From Pseudopithomyces maydicus (taxonomy: Eukaryota; Ascomycota; Dothideomycetes; Pleosporales; Didymosphaeriaceae): 64,000 nucleotides of DNA. This document shows positions 43,308 to 55,708 of this stretch, in pieces. The stretch lies in contig JANTUC010000014.1 of assembly GCA_026873275.1 (NCBI GenBank), positions 1,054,001 through 1,118,000 on the forward strand, read 5' to 3'. The notes beneath the pieces were generated by a model. That model saw nothing but the letters and a program-made list of their open reading frames with translations. It had not been told where the DNA came from and ran no database searches. How positions within the stretch are numbered: position 1 is the first letter of the stretch; the number at the start of each line of letters is the position of its first letter. The position numbers and the translations under genes are program-made.

Positions 43308-46300
43308 ATGTCGCGCCCACTCTCCGAGATTGGTTCCACAGAGAGCCGGCGGAACTCTGGCAACTTCAATCAAAAGGTAAGCAACCACGCATTCCAGCCC
43401 CACATGGCCGACGGGCAGCCCGCTGACGAGCCTCCCAGAAGGTATTCCTAACCAAGGAGTCCTCGCCTTTCGGCTCGTCGCCGTTCGAGAACAGCCCACG
43501 TCTGTTCTGGAAGGAGCAGACCACCTCGCCCAAGAACCGCTTTGGCTCAGAGAACGAGTTCGAGCGTGAGCCGTCCCTGTCGCCGAAGCGCAACTCCATC
43601 GAGAACCTGAAGAAGGCCTCGCGTGTCAAGAACAGCAGCATGTACGCCCGCGAGCAGAAGAACGAGTACGACCCCACCTCGGTCCAGGCGCCCAACCGCC
43701 CGCTCGCTGCTGGACGTCCGCTGAGCACCCATGTGCAAGGCAACGCGTACGGAGGCAACGGCCTCGCTGGCCTGCGCCAACAGGACGAGGAGCGTCACGG
43801 ACACCGCCGCGGCGAGAGCCTGACCAAGATCCCTCAGCTGGCCAGCCCATTCAAGTCCACACCAAGCAAGAGCCCCATGTCCCCCAGCACCGGCTCTCCC
43901 ACACGGGACAGACCCTCTCCGGCCGAAGGGCGTGCATCCCCCACCAAGTCCTCGCTCGCCAGCCCAGGGCGCTTCAACTCTCCACAGTACAACACCGACT
44001 TCAGCATATGCTCTGATGACGATGCCATGACACAACAAACACCTCGCCCACTCCGTCGCCATGCGAAGAGCGTCACCTTCGATGCTGCCCCGCCAATCAT
44101 CAACGAGTACGAGATGGTGACGCCCGATCCCTCGTGTGCATCTGTTGCATCTGGATCTCGCGAGAGCAGCTACGAGTCAGAAGAAGAGGACCTTAGCTTC
44201 GACCAGGACGACAGCTTCGATGCCTCCCTAGAAGACACAGACAAGACTCCGGTCGTGCTCCCCGAGGACTGGCGCCATATGAGCCCCGACGCCGCGAACA
44301 CATCTCTTGTGGACAACTATGATGATGTCTTTGGCCGCGACAGCAGTCCCATGCCAAACGCATACCCCAGCGGCAGGATGAACAGCTCTCGCAACGGCTC
44401 CACCGCTTCGGATGGCGAGTCTCGGCCTTTGCCACCTCTTCCGGGTCTGCAGGATCGCCGTGACTCTGCCGCCGACCGCTCTGGCTCACGCAGGTCGCTT
44501 CCACAGCTGCCACCATCTATGGGTTTCTCCAAATCTGACCTCCAACGCGAGGGTTCCATGTCTCTGGAGGATAGGCTTCGTCTGATGAACTTTGACGACG
44601 ATCGTGATACCAGCACTCCTACTCAGGAGTCCCATGACAAGAAGGTCGAGATGGCTGTCCAGGTTGAGGTCGCCGAGATCGGTGACGTGACCGAAGACGA
44701 TCTTACCGTTGATGAGCCCAAGACACCGCGCATCTCACGCGAGTCTATTCTCCGAAAGGTCCAGGACCAGGACTTCGAAGGGCGCGAGAGCTACAGCTAT
44801 AACTATGATGCCGAGTCGACTCCAGACCACAGCTATGGCGACCTGGCAGACCTTGACCCCGACGTCCCCATCCCGTCGCGGGAAGTCTCCTCTAACTTCG
44901 ACGAGAACCCGGAGGCACCAAGCGAAGCAGACAGCGTTATCGATGCTTATTCTTTTGCGGAGACGACTGAGATGTATACTGAGCATGACATATCAGAGCT
45001 CGAGGATCCCAACCGGGAATCTTCTGTTATCCACCACGATATCCACGACCAAACTCTGGATGACTCTGATGCTAGCGAGTACTCTCTCCAGCCGGAGGAG
45101 CAACCTACTTCTCAGAGTACAACAGAAACTTCAGGGCCTTCCACACCAACAGAAGCCAATTCCTCTCCGTCTAACGAAGAGAAGGAGGCTAGGAGAAAGG
45201 AGCTCTTCGCTGATTTCAAAGACAATGAGATGGATCTTACACTCGATCCTCTGAGGTCCTCGTTCCAAACGGCAATCAGTCCTATGGACACTGCACCTAA
45301 GCTCGACGCTATGCGTCAGTTTTTGCAGCGACCGGAAACTCCAGAGACTACCGATGCTGAGGCAGATGCCGAAGCTGAGGTCGAAGAACCTGGCACACCT
45401 GACTCCGTCATCCGTCATCCTGTCGTGATTTCGCCACCCGAGGACGACGAGGAGCCCGTCCCTGAAGAAGAATCTACCATCAAGGGCGGCAAGCTCCGAG
45501 CACGGCCATCGCTGATTCCCGCCGACGTCGATATGGCTGCAACCCGCCGACAAGTCAGTGGTGAACATCCTCCCCCTGTTCCCCGTCGTAGTCCTGCTCG
45601 CCTATCTTTGAGTACTGATATCGGGCACGTCGAAGAAGAAGATTCTGAGATGAGCATTTCTAAGAAGGAGAAGCTCATGCTCGACTTCAACCTCGGTGAT
45701 GACTCCAATGACCTCAGCTTTGGGCTCGACAAAGAGTTCGATAATATCATCGAATCTCAGAAGGTAGACAACCTTTTTCCTTTACCCTCCTTTGCCACCT
45801 TTCCAACGTCCACTGCTGCAAGGCAAGATGGAGCAAATACCATGTCCGGAGAAGGATTTGTTTATTCGTATGCCCCTGCTAACAATTGTTCGAATTCACA
45901 GAAGGGCTATCTCATGCGTCAAAACACCAAGGTAGTTGTTGCCAGCAGCCGTCAATTTAGTGACGAGAAACCGCCCGCGAAGGCCGAAAACGCCGCCGAG
46001 CCTACTCAGAAGGCAACATCTGAGAAGTCTCGTAAGACTAGCGCGGAACGTAAGCCTGCGTGGACAACCGAACCATGGAATGGCAAATCAAGGAGGCGGA
46101 GCATTCGCACTGCTTCTGGCTCCCGAAAGGCTATGACTTCTGGACCGGTCCCTCCCATGCCAGGACAAGAGTCGGCTGTCGCTGCTGGTCTTGATGCTGT
46201 GGCTGAGCAGGAGATTGACGAGTTCGAAGATGGCCAAGAGCGTGGTAGACTCTTTGTGAAGGTGGTCGGTGTGAAGGATCTCGATCTACCTCTACCGAAG

Positions 46301-47796
46301 AGTAAGTTTTTCTGTCAAAGACTATGAGACTCCGCTAATATAGGGTTACAGCTGAGCGTACTTGGTTCCAACTCACTCTGGACAACGGGTTGCATTGTGT
46401 CACAACCACTTGGCTGGAGCTTGGTCACTCTGCCCCAATCGGTCAGGAGTTTGAGCTAGTCGTCTTGGATGACCTCGAGTTCCAACTCACTCTGCAGACC
46501 AAACTGGAGCCTCCTAAGCAGCCTGTTGTGACAGCAGCGCCTGTGAAGATCGTCAATCACAAGAAGTCTCACTCTGCGTTCCGAAACCTTCTCTCCTCTC
46601 CCAAGAAGCGAAAGGAGCAAGAACGTAAGCAGCAAGAAGAAGCTGAGCGCCTCGCGCTCCAGCAACAGCAAGAAGCACAGGCCCAGGCTAAGCGCAATCA
46701 TCAAGCGACTGCTTGGGATCTTCTTCATGACTTGGTAGGCCCTGATGGCTCATTCGCGCGAGCCTACGTCTGCCTCAAGAACCATGAGAACCAAGCATAT
46801 GGGCGACCACTGACCGTGGACATCCCTTGCTTTAACGAATGGGCTGTTGACAACAGTGGCGTGAGCAGCGTCAAGAGCAAGCGTGGTGGTGTGGTTCGAC
46901 GACCTCCTTACCGGATCGGCAAGCTTAGCCTTCAGCTTCTCTACGTGCCCAAGCCCAAGAATGCCAAAGATGAGGATATGCCTAAGAGCATGAATGCTTG
47001 CATTCGTGAGCTTAAAGAAGCTGAAGATGTCAAGAACCAGTCTTACGAAGGTCCTTTGAGTCAGCAAGGAGGTGACTGCCCAGTAAGTGTCCCCAATATC
47101 ATTTCATCTGATATCAAAACTGACTTTCCAAAGTACTGGCGTCGCCGATATTTCAAGCTCAATGGCACTAAGCTCACGGCTTATCACGAAGCTACACGCC
47201 AACCGCGTGCGACGATCAACCTTGCCAAGGCCACCAAGCTGATCGACGACAAGACTGCCCTTCAGCAGCCATCATCAACAAAGACCGGCGGCCGGCGCAA
47301 GTCTGCCTTTGCTGAAGAAGAAGAGGGCTACATGTTTGTCGAGGAGGGCTTCCGTATACGCTTTGCAAACGGAGAGGTCATCGACTTCTATGCGGACAGC
47401 CGCGAGCAGAAGGAAGGCTGGATGAAGGTCCTCTCTGACTGTGTCGGCAAAGATATCGCTGGCGGCCGCGGATGGGCGGAGATGGTACTGGACAAGGAAC
47501 GACGCGAGAAACGTTCCCAGCCCGAGCCTGTACGATCTGCCAATGCCAAGCGTGAGAGCAATGCTTTCAACAATCAACTGCAACGACCACGCTCTCATGA
47601 AGGTACCGGCAGCAAATCGGCACCGTCGAGCCCAGTAAAGCGACCCGGTCACTCACGGACGAAGTCGGCTATGCCATCCCCAGCGCCACCACCTGTTGAG
47701 AAGGACGAGCAGCACAAGGCGAACACTGCGCCGCGGAGAAAGGAACTACCTACTTCGGCCAGCCGCAGAGATCAGGTTCGGTCGATGATTTTCTAA
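43308..47796 (+). CDS. BUD4: BUD4 / anillin-like septation protein with C-terminal PH domain
   Basis: Five exons, 43308-43376, 43442-45763, 45902-46301, 46352-47082 and 47134-47796, sum to 4185 nt (1394 aa). The acceptor of exon 2 could be three bases earlier. It is Ser/Pro-rich and disordered for about 750 residues with many SP/TP sites (TSPKNRFG, LSPKRNSIENL). An anillin-homology region follows (GRLFVKVVGVKDLDLPLPK, TWFQLTLDNGLHCVTT, FELVVLDDLEFQLTL), then a PH domain (GGDCPYWRRRYFKLNG to EQKEGWMKVL). The end is Arg/Ser-rich. BUD4 organises septins and the contractile ring at septation sites. Introns 2 and 4 are multiples of three without stops, so reading through them keeps the frame. Length and domain order fit filamentous BUD4. 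Confidence 0.93.
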
Positions 47797-48813
47797 TCTT
47801 GTCTTCCTTCCATGAGATCAAATCCCTCCTTCGCTTCCCAAAGTTACATTTTTTACATACCTTCATCGATACCTGGGCATTGAGCTCTCACTTCATTTTC
47901 GCTTACGCCTAGTTTGAATAGGGTAAGCCTTTTCATCCGTTGTTGATTCAGTTCAAGATCGGTTTTGGATCGTTGAGGGGAGCGTGGAAAAGCAAAGGCG
48001 CTGGGCGCTGAATAATGCACTGTCATTGCCGAGGATTGCAAAGCTGGTTGTACGCTATGGACCGCTCATATTGCATCATGCGAATTTCTTATGTCGCTGC
48101 GTCAAATGACCTGGAGGAGCTGCGCCGAAGCAGGCGTGGGGAGAAGAGGGAAGGAGAGAAGAGGAGTTTTATTCTTGTTTCTTAATTTAGGTGTGACTTT
48201 CTATTCGGCGTTGAAGGAGGACTTTTGCAGGCGTTGCACGGAGTATTGTCGAGCGTAATGACTGAAGATGGATATGATGCAGAGCGAGGATGTGTAGGCC
48301 TCAGTTTAGCGGGTAATGAACATATTTCAAAACACCTGTTGTATTCATGTGTGATTAAAGTGATGAGTGAAGTGTACCTCAATTTGTCCCAAACAAATGT
48401 TTGGTTTTCACAGGCTTTATCAATCGCGCGATATTTTTCTTGTCGACATGAGCTTAAAATCAACTACAGGATTCGATCGTTGTGATAGATCAGATCATGT
48501 TTGTCCATCTCAGATGTTCATACACTGGTTGGTCAGTAGCCACCACCGTACGACATCAAAACATCGAGCAAACATGCGCCAACACATGCTCACGCATCGA
48601 ACCTCACCTCGCAAGACCCTTCCCTTCTCCTTCTCCTACCCGAACTCTCACAACTCCGTTCGCACCGCAACATGGCCCTCGTCAAATCCGCTCATCCCAT
48701 CTAACCACATGCGCCTCACCCACAAACCCACCACAGTTTATGAACAACACCTCTATCCATAATCCCACCTACTCATCTCCTCGCCCCATACCCAACACCC
48801 CTCCAAAAAAATC
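47797..48813. other. Intergenic
   Basis: 3' flank of BUD4 and promoter of the proline/glycine-rich gene. No gene or repeat is supported. Confidence 0.45.
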
Positions 48814-51033
48814 ATGGGCTCCCACCCCTCTACCCCACACAACCCGCACCTCATCGCCCTCAACAGCAGCGGCTCCTTCGCAAAACACAACAACATCCTC
48901 CTCCCCCCGAAGCCTTCTTCCCCCCGTACCATGCCCCGCGCAGAAGAGGGGGTGGGGATAAGTACGTCAAGGGTTACCCGGTGTATGAGCGGTGGCCGAG
49001 GGGGTCCCCTGAGCGAGGGGGAGGTGGAAAGGTGGTGGTGGTGGTGGGAAGAGAGGGTGGGGAAGGAGGGAGGAGGATGGCATGGGTGGTGGAAGAGGGG
49101 GCATGGGAGGGGGTATGGTCATGAAGGGGGGTACGCAAATGCAGGGGGTGTACCCGTGGTGCAAGTCCCGGTCGCGATGCCGTATTTGGAGGGAAGAGGG
49201 GGAAGGGAGTGGCAGGGAAAGGTGTGAAGCCGTTTATCATGCAGCCACAGCCACAGCTACATCCGGGCGTCGTGCCTGTGGGTGCACCGCCCGGTGTGCA
49301 AGGTCCGGCTGGAGCGGTGCCTTATGCGTATACGTATCCTCACGCGGCGATGCCACATCCACATCTGCAGCCTCAACCTCACATCCCAGCACAACCTCCT
49401 CCACCTCCTCCTCCACCACCACCACCCCTCTACGCAGAGCGCCCACCGCCCCAGAACCGAAGACCACCCCCATTATTGACATCCCCTACGGCGCCCACAC
49501 CGCCCCACCACCACCACTACAACAAACAAAACCCCCACGACAAAGACCCGAACCACAAGTCTCCCGCCACCTCAACCGCACCCAAGGCCCACACAACCAC
49601 GTCGGACCCTCAGGCCACGAGTGGCTCGAGGGCGAAAACCCCTGGCTGGATGCGTGCACGTGTACGACGAATTGCCGGTGCAGGAAGGGGGTTAGGGTGC
49701 TGTATAGGGCGGAGGGGGAGGCGAGGGGAGGGGAGGAGGTTTGGCGAGATTAGGTACGTGGTTAAGGGGGAGGTGGGGAGGGATTGTGAACAGCATGGGG
49801 GAGAGAGGGGGAGGGTGGGGAGTGAGGAGGGGAGCAGTGATGGGGGGAGGAGGGGTGGGGATGGGAAGACGAAAGGGAAGGAGAGAACGAGGACGAGGGA
49901 GAAGGAGAAGCAGAAGGAGAATGGGAAAAGGGGCGGGAGTGCAAGTTCAGAGCACGGCAGCGACGTCAGCAAAATGCGAGCGGAGATGGCCGGGCTGCGA
50001 AACGACATTGCGAATATGAGGCTAGGAGGCGGCATGGGTATGGCCACGGGTGCAACGCCGATGATGGGCCCCTCACCCGCTGGGATGCCGCCCTTCGACC
50101 CGAGATTCGAATTCGGCGCTCCGCAAGGGGAAATGCTGGCCCCGGGGGGTCTTCCCAGCCCAATGACCGGCGCAGACCCTCGTATGGGCCCGCCCATGGG
50201 CCATATGAACCCTTTCCCCATGGACATGGACATGGACATGGACATGGACATGCGACACCACAGGTCGATGCCTCAGCGCCGAGCCAGAAAATCACACCGT
50301 CGGCCGGGGCCGGGACGCACACCGAGACTCGGCGGCCCTGGCGAAAGCGACGTGGATTTCTCGGACCCGTCGAGCGACCCGTTCGTGGCGATGGGGCACC
50401 TCGCGGATGGGGTCCCGCAGCATGTGGCGCGCCCCTTGCGCCGCGGGCACCAGAAACAGCGGAGGGCTAGACATGCTAAACATATGCCCTTTGCACAGAG
50501 ACCTGGGGCGAAGTTTGAGACGCAGGGATACGATCCGCGGTCGGAGAAGAGGAGACGCGGAAGTGGACATGCACCGCGTGCTCACACGGGATACGGCTTC
50601 GATCACAGCGGTAGTCCGCCTCGGCGTTTTGGTGGCCCGGATGTGTTGGATGTGCTAGATGAGGAGGATGAGGATGAGGAAGAGGAAGAGGAAGATTGGC
50701 TGCGGGATACACGGCCGCGTGCAGGTATGTGACTTGTGCCCGTCTCTTTACCATCCATATCCCCATCTCCATCCTCACCTCCACCTCCACACCACCCCAT
50801 ACAGTTCATCACTTAGTATACGTATGTATCCACATACGGTGCACGTGTGTATATACAAAACGACAGCCTAACAACCCCCAGCCCAAGCCCAAGCCCACCC
50901 TCCCCCAATGCATCCCCCCGCACCCCAGCCCCCCACGCGGCCGCCCCCCTCATCAACTAGACCCATGCCGATCGGAGACGAAGGTCGGAGGCCGAATCAG
51001 GCGCATGTAGAGGAGGACTTCGGAGATGCTTGA
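48814..51033 (+). CDS. Conserved fungal Pro/Gly-rich protein of unknown function (several apparent frameshifts)
   Basis: The start is MGSHPSTPHNPHLIALNSSG; the last exon is 50882-51033, joined at a GTATGT donor (50725) to end DEGRRPNQAHVEEDFGDA. Between them the protein moves through all three frames. DKYVKGYPVYERWPRG is followed by VPVVQVPVAMPYLEG, then GVKPFIMQPQPQLHPG with a polyproline run. Next comes GPHNHVGPSGHEWLEGENPW with a Cys cluster DACTCTTNCRCRKG, then FGEIRYVVKGEVGRDCEQHG, an MD repeat, and an acidic stretch. Each segment looks coding and each join lies in a G or C run, so I read this as one gene with about seven missing bases, roughly 690 aa. The Cys cluster is the only motif that hints at metal binding. 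I cannot name the family. Confidence 0.65.
50220..50252 (+). repeat. GACATG hexanucleotide repeat (Met-Asp repeat in protein)
   Basis: Five or more tandem GACATG units encode alternating Met and Asp in the Pro/Gly-rich protein. Confidence 0.85.
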
Positions 51034-51146
51034 CACTGCGGCGTGGGCTTTTCTTAGCACGCGGGGTTAGGGTGGGGGGTTGTGTGACGGCGTTGGGCTG
51101 ACAGTTGATCGGTGGGGAAGCGGGTGGACTATTGTACTGAGCCGCA

Positions 51147-51222
51147 TGTATGTATGTATGGATGTATGTACGTGGATTGGATGGGCGGATGGATGGGTAG
51201 ATGGATGGGTAGATGGATGGAC
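51147..51222. repeat. GTAT and GGAT tetranucleotide repeats
   Basis: GTAT units followed by a longer imperfect GGAT/GGGTAGAT tract. Confidence 0.8.
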
Positions 51223-52030
51223 GGAGCGTGAGGAGAATGGAAGGTGCGACGTGACATTTGAGGCACGTGGTGGGAGGTGAAACGGTGTTACGTGCATGGT
51301 GTGGAGATGCGGAGTTACGGAGATGCATTTGTATGTGTGAGTGGTTGCGTGAGTGCGTGCGGAAATGTGTACAGTGAGTGCGGAATGAGCCGCGTTGATG
51401 TGACGTCGTAGGTGATGATTGATGATCGGTGTGGAAGGGCTGGTAATGTCAACGTCAATGTCAATGGGACATGTTAACTATACAGAGCCTAGCAAAGATG
51501 TGTAACTGCCCTATTTGCGTGTCTGCGTACGCGTGGCGTGGCGTGTCACGACGCTCCTTTCCTCGGAGCAGAACGAGCCAAATTGGTACCAAACCGGTGC
51601 CGAACCGGTGTCTAGATACTACACAAGCGCAAACGGTGAGATCACAAACGGTCAAGCAAATCTCTGGTAACAAGGATGAATAGCAGATTGGAGGACGAAG
51701 AGTCATGAGTTCACATTAACCCGGTGATTGCGAGACCGATTCCCAAAGTCTGCCATCAGAGTCTATCCCTACAGGGGTACTATTGAAGAAGAAAACCAAA
51801 AAAGAATCCCTGCAAAACACCTTGCCGACCGATAGACATCTTCACGAGGAAAGGTGGACGTGCACGCATGAAGCTAGATGCATCCGTAGACGCCGACCCA
51901 TCCCCCAAAGATGGAGTGAACCTGTAAATAACCATTCCAAGCACATTTCCCCGGCCCTACATAGGTCCACTGTGCCCAGCCAAAACTCCACGCTCGAAAT
52001 GCATAACAAAGGAAGTACCTGTTCATCCTA

Positions 52031-52083
52031 GGGGAAGAGAAAAGAAAAGAAGCTGGAGAAAAGAGAAAAAGAGAAGAAAAAGG
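52031..52083. repeat. Polypurine tract
   Basis: About 50 bases of almost only A and G on the plus strand, in the 3' flank of the following minus-strand gene. Confidence 0.7.
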
Positions 52084-52230
52084 TAGAACCGAAGGAGAGG
52101 GTGGAAGAGGACCGGCTCCTCACTAACATATCCTAGCCGTGATAAGTTCCGCCCATCTCGGCTTGTGGAACCCAAACTCGCTGGGAGCAGATTGAAGCTC
52201 TTGCGCAGGAAAGCCCCACCTCACTAGCAT

Positions 52231-53232
52231 CTACGGCGCAGTCCAACCCAAGCCACTTGGCGATAGGTTGAGGTTGCTGCTGAGGTCTTTGCCCTGGTCG
52301 TAGAGCTTTTGAATTTGAACCTTCTTCTCGGTCCACCACTCCTCGAACGCCACAATGTCATTGGCAGAGACATGGTGAGTGGTCTCGTTGAGACGCTTGG
52401 CCTCGCGCCACTCCGTGTCGAGTTGACGACCCTTGTGCCTAAGGCGCGGCAAGGCCTCGGTGCGCAGCGAGGATAACTCCAGTATGTAACCTTGATCCTG
52501 CGGCTCAATAGGGGTAGTGAAGGAGTTGTCGCGAGTGCGGGTTACCTTCTCGGCGGGCGGGGTGTGCGAGGGGCCCAAGCAGATAGGTGAGACCGGGTTC
52601 GTGCTCTGCGAGGAAGCCAGAGACGGGGAACCCACCTCCGAAGTCGTAGCCTCGGTGAAGATTGGCGAAGCAAAATCAGAGAGGATGGTGCTGCTAGCAT
52701 TGCTAACGGTACGAAGCTTGGGCGGAGGGAGAGCATCGAGCTTAGCGATGAGCTCGTCATCCTCAAATTTGGTGGTTACGTAGCCAGTGTTCAGCTGAGA
52801 CATGTGTTGGTCAAGACGCTCGAAGCCTACATTTCGGTCAGTCTCAGGTTGAGGCCGTGCGGTGGGTGAGCATCAGGGACGTGCTTCGTGGGGTCCCCAG
52901 ACTCAGCCGCCCCGGTGATGTCACAGGAAAAAAGATGCCACTCGTCACCTACCTGTCAGCACGGCGGCGCCAGCCTGTTGCATGGTGGCAAGATGACTCT
53001 GAACATTGGAAGGCAGACGCTCCCAAAGGTCTTGGGAAATGTACCAAGACTTGAGGTGGGAGCGGTCGTAGCTGAATGCATCCCCGTCGCGAGGACAAAG
53101 TGTGCGAGGAGAATCAATCTGAGAGGCGGAGCAGGAAGAGGTAAAGCTCCGGCGGGTGGACCCACGACGCTCATGGTACTTGGTGAAAGCGGGGTTGTTG
53201 TAGACCACGTTGGGGGAGCCAGGAGCTGCCAT
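52231..53232 (-). CDS. Conserved hypothetical fungal protein
   Basis: Two exons, 53232-52953 and 52826-52231, give 876 nt (291 aa). The junction reads AAVLTGFERLDQHMSQLNTG. The N-terminus is MAAPGSPNVVYNNPAFTKYH with a Ser/Arg-rich stretch (RRGSTRRSFTSS). A middle helix-rich part follows (SWYISQDLWERLPSNVQSHL), then a Ser/Pro-rich linker, and a C-terminal helical segment (DIVAFEEWWTEKKVQIQKLY). There is no signal peptide, membrane helix or enzyme motif. It is probably a cytoplasmic or nuclear protein with two helical regions joined by a disordered linker. I do not recognise the family; the exon model is solid because both phases agree. Confidence 0.75.
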
Positions 53233-54557
53233 GTTGGTTTGTTTATAGAGAGGGTACGCCGTGTGGCAGTCGCTGTATGGTAGTAAAGAGAGTGACGGGT
53301 CGGGGCAAGCTGGGGCTGCTGTTGCTGGATGCAGCACAGGCAGGAGAAGTAAAAGTATTTGTATGCTGTGAAGGAGTGAGGAGAAGTGTGGAGAAACTCA
53401 GGAAATATGTGGTTAGGTGAAGGGATCGCGGCGCGAGGTCAGGATCGTGGTCTTGGCAGGTGCGGGAAGCAGGAAATGATGCCCAGTTGACGGTCGCCCC
53501 TGTCAACTTCACGTAATTCGAGAGTATTCTACACGTTGGACACTAACGGGAGCCAAGGGTTAGCATATGGCTTTTCCAGCTTTGGCATGTACAAAGTACG
53601 CGAATAAGACGTCAGTTAATATGGCAATGTCAAAATGCGATGCCCGGCCCGCGGCACTCCACTCACAGCGGAGGTTCATGGCGGACGCTCACAGCTGCTT
53701 TGCTCTGGGACAGACCACCAAGCTCGCTCGCGCACGCACGCACGTACGCATGCACGTACGCACGCAAAGTTTGTGCAGTTGCAGCCCAAAGTCAGACAGA
53801 TCAAGCGAGGTGGTGTAGGCGGCATGGGCGTGGGCCAAAGGCAGCCTGGACCAACGAATGACGACGAACAATAGCGAAATGCTCACGCACCAAGATAGAA
53901 TCCAATTCGCATGCTCGGAAGAAGCCGGGGTGCAGCGGCCGTGTCTAGGCCGTTTGTGCGCGGGTGTGCGTGCGGGCTCTCCGCTAGAGGCGATCCCTGT
54001 CTGCTGTCGGTGGAGGCCCGTCGTCGCCGTGCTTCGTAGACGGCACACGCTTCGTCGCGCGCAATGCGGTGGATATAGAAAAAAAAAAGACGCGCTGAGT
54101 GTAAGCGAGCCAAATGCCGCATCGCTAATGAAGAGGACAGAACTAGAAGGTGGTATGACAGATAAAACGAAGATTAGGGGACGTTGCGAAACGACTCCAC
54201 TCCACTACTCACCCGCAAAGCTCCACTAACCCGCCATCTTTATCTTCACCTCTGCTCATTAGCCCACCAACTGCCTAGCTTACCAGTCACCAGCCCTGCA
54301 GATGCAACTCATGCGAGCAATTGGAAGGGATCGCGCGCCAACGTGGATTGGGGACAGGGTTCCATTGTTGATACCTAGTGGTGGTGCCAGTGGTGCATGC
54401 TTCTGCCCCAGTCACCCGCAAGAACGACTGCACAGCCCAGCGTCAATTTCCTAGCATCCCGTTTTCTGCGCAGACGATGCAGGGCATAACTTGGAACAGC
54501 AACCCTGCTGCTCGCTTTTCGGCAGTGCGCCATATATTATATGTACTCAGAGGCAGC
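53233..54557. other. Intergenic
   Basis: Promoter of the hypothetical gene and 3' flank of the Pin1 gene. An alternating purine-pyrimidine tract lies at 53726-53766. No gene is supported. Confidence 0.45.
53726..53766. repeat. Alternating CGCACGTA-type tract
   Basis: Tandem GCAC/GTAC units alternate purine and pyrimidine almost perfectly, a pattern that favours Z-DNA. Confidence 0.65.
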
Positions 54558-55300
54558 TTATTCCAACCTAGTGCGTCTTCAGTTAGCTTTGCCGCCAGTC
54601 GACCTTGGAGAGAGTCCAAACCTCTGTATCAAGTGCACCCCAGAAGCCGTCTCAACGATGCCGCTGACCTCGCCCTTGTTCAGTCGGAAGGCAGCCTCCT
54701 CGAACTCCTTTTGCATGTCGCCGCGTCCAAAGAAGCCCCTGTTCATATGGGTCAATACACAGTCGTAGCGCGCCTCTCTCAAAGTCACTCACAGATCTCC
54801 GCCCTTCCGCGCGCTACTGCAGTCCGACTCGGTCGTAGCAAGCTCCGAGAGCGACTTTCCGTTGGGGTCGTTTGAGTCGTTTTCGAATGCGGTGATCTGC
54901 TCCAGGTACCCCTTGATGGCATCAACTGCCTCCTCCTTGGAGCGCGTGATGCGCGGCTCCCGCCAACTAGCCGGCCGCCGGCTATCACGGTGCTTGACCA
55001 GCAGGTGTGCAGCCCTTATCTTGTCGCCTTGGTTCGCGAGGTTCGCAGGCGCAACGCCCTTGGAACTATGATACTTGGCCATGTATGCCTTGAGCTTGTC
55101 CGGGTCGGTGCCCGCCGGCGGCTCCCATCGCGAGTCCTTGGTGCCGGGATGGAAGTAGTACGGGAGGTTCTTGCTGTTGGAGTGGCGTATCTCCCAGCCC
55201 TCAGGCAGTCCTGTCTCTGGTCCGGATGACTAGCAGGGGCGGTGTCAGTGTCAGGTGTCTTGGGGGTGCTGCTCTGTTGCTATGCGCCAGAACATACCAT
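54558..55300 (-). CDS. ESS1: Pin1/Ess1 peptidyl-prolyl cis-trans isomerase (parvulin)
   Basis: Four coding exons: 55300-55298 (ATG only), 55229-54793, 54738-54622 and 54567-54558. They sum to 567 nt (188 aa). The WW domain is LPEGWEIRHSNSKNLPYYF with DSRWEPP, which binds phospho-Ser/Thr-Pro. The rotamase domain has IRAAHLLVKHRDSRRPASWR (the basic phosphate-binding loop), SDCSSARKGGDLGFFGRG, MQKEFEEAAFRL and SGVHLIQRLE. It isomerises pSer/pThr-Pro bonds, notably in the RNA polymerase II CTD. The last intron (54 nt, donor GTTTGG, branch GCTAAC) precedes a 10-nt exon giving RLE-stop, the usual end. It is divergent from RPB9, itself a polymerase II subunit. Confidence 0.93.
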
Positions 55301-55708
55301 GGTCGAGGTGTGGTGTGTAGGCAAGGTAGAGATGCTGTAAACGCTACGCGCCGGGTTGATCAAGGGGCTATGTAGCAGAGTGTAGAGATGCAAAGGCTGG
55401 GGCGTGAAGAAGCTTGCAGAACCGACTGCCGGTTGGGACCACCACTACAGTTCTCGAACGCGGGGAGCATTGGTTTGTGCACCGTCCATCACCAAACAAA
55501 GCAAAGCCCGGCCCGCTTGGCGCCCTTACTCAGCCTTCCTGCATCATCTGGGACGTCCCAACCTATTCCGTCGCACACTACAATCCACCACTGCGACGAC
55601 CTTCTTGCTGGTGAACGCACCCTCGGCCGCAGAATTTTGCTCGCTCGCCCGTACGCGCCACCCCTCTCGCCTCCATTCGGCTAGGAACAGACACCCCAGG
55701 CATCCAGC
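55301..55708. promoter_or_regulatory. Bidirectional promoter, ESS1 / RPB9
   Basis: A 408-bp divergent intergenic region between two genes of RNA polymerase II function. No named site is recognised with confidence. Confidence 0.45.

Larger units (their letters stand above)
51034..52230. other. Intergenic between convergent genes
   Basis: Contains a tetranucleotide repeat and a polypurine tract, listed separately. Otherwise nothing is seen. Confidence 0.45.

Noticed and set aside
53689..54048. 119-codon minus-strand frame near an alternating purine-pyrimidine tract
   Set aside because: Part of it is translated repeat (Arg/Ala/Cys/Thr runs). No start context or homology is visible.
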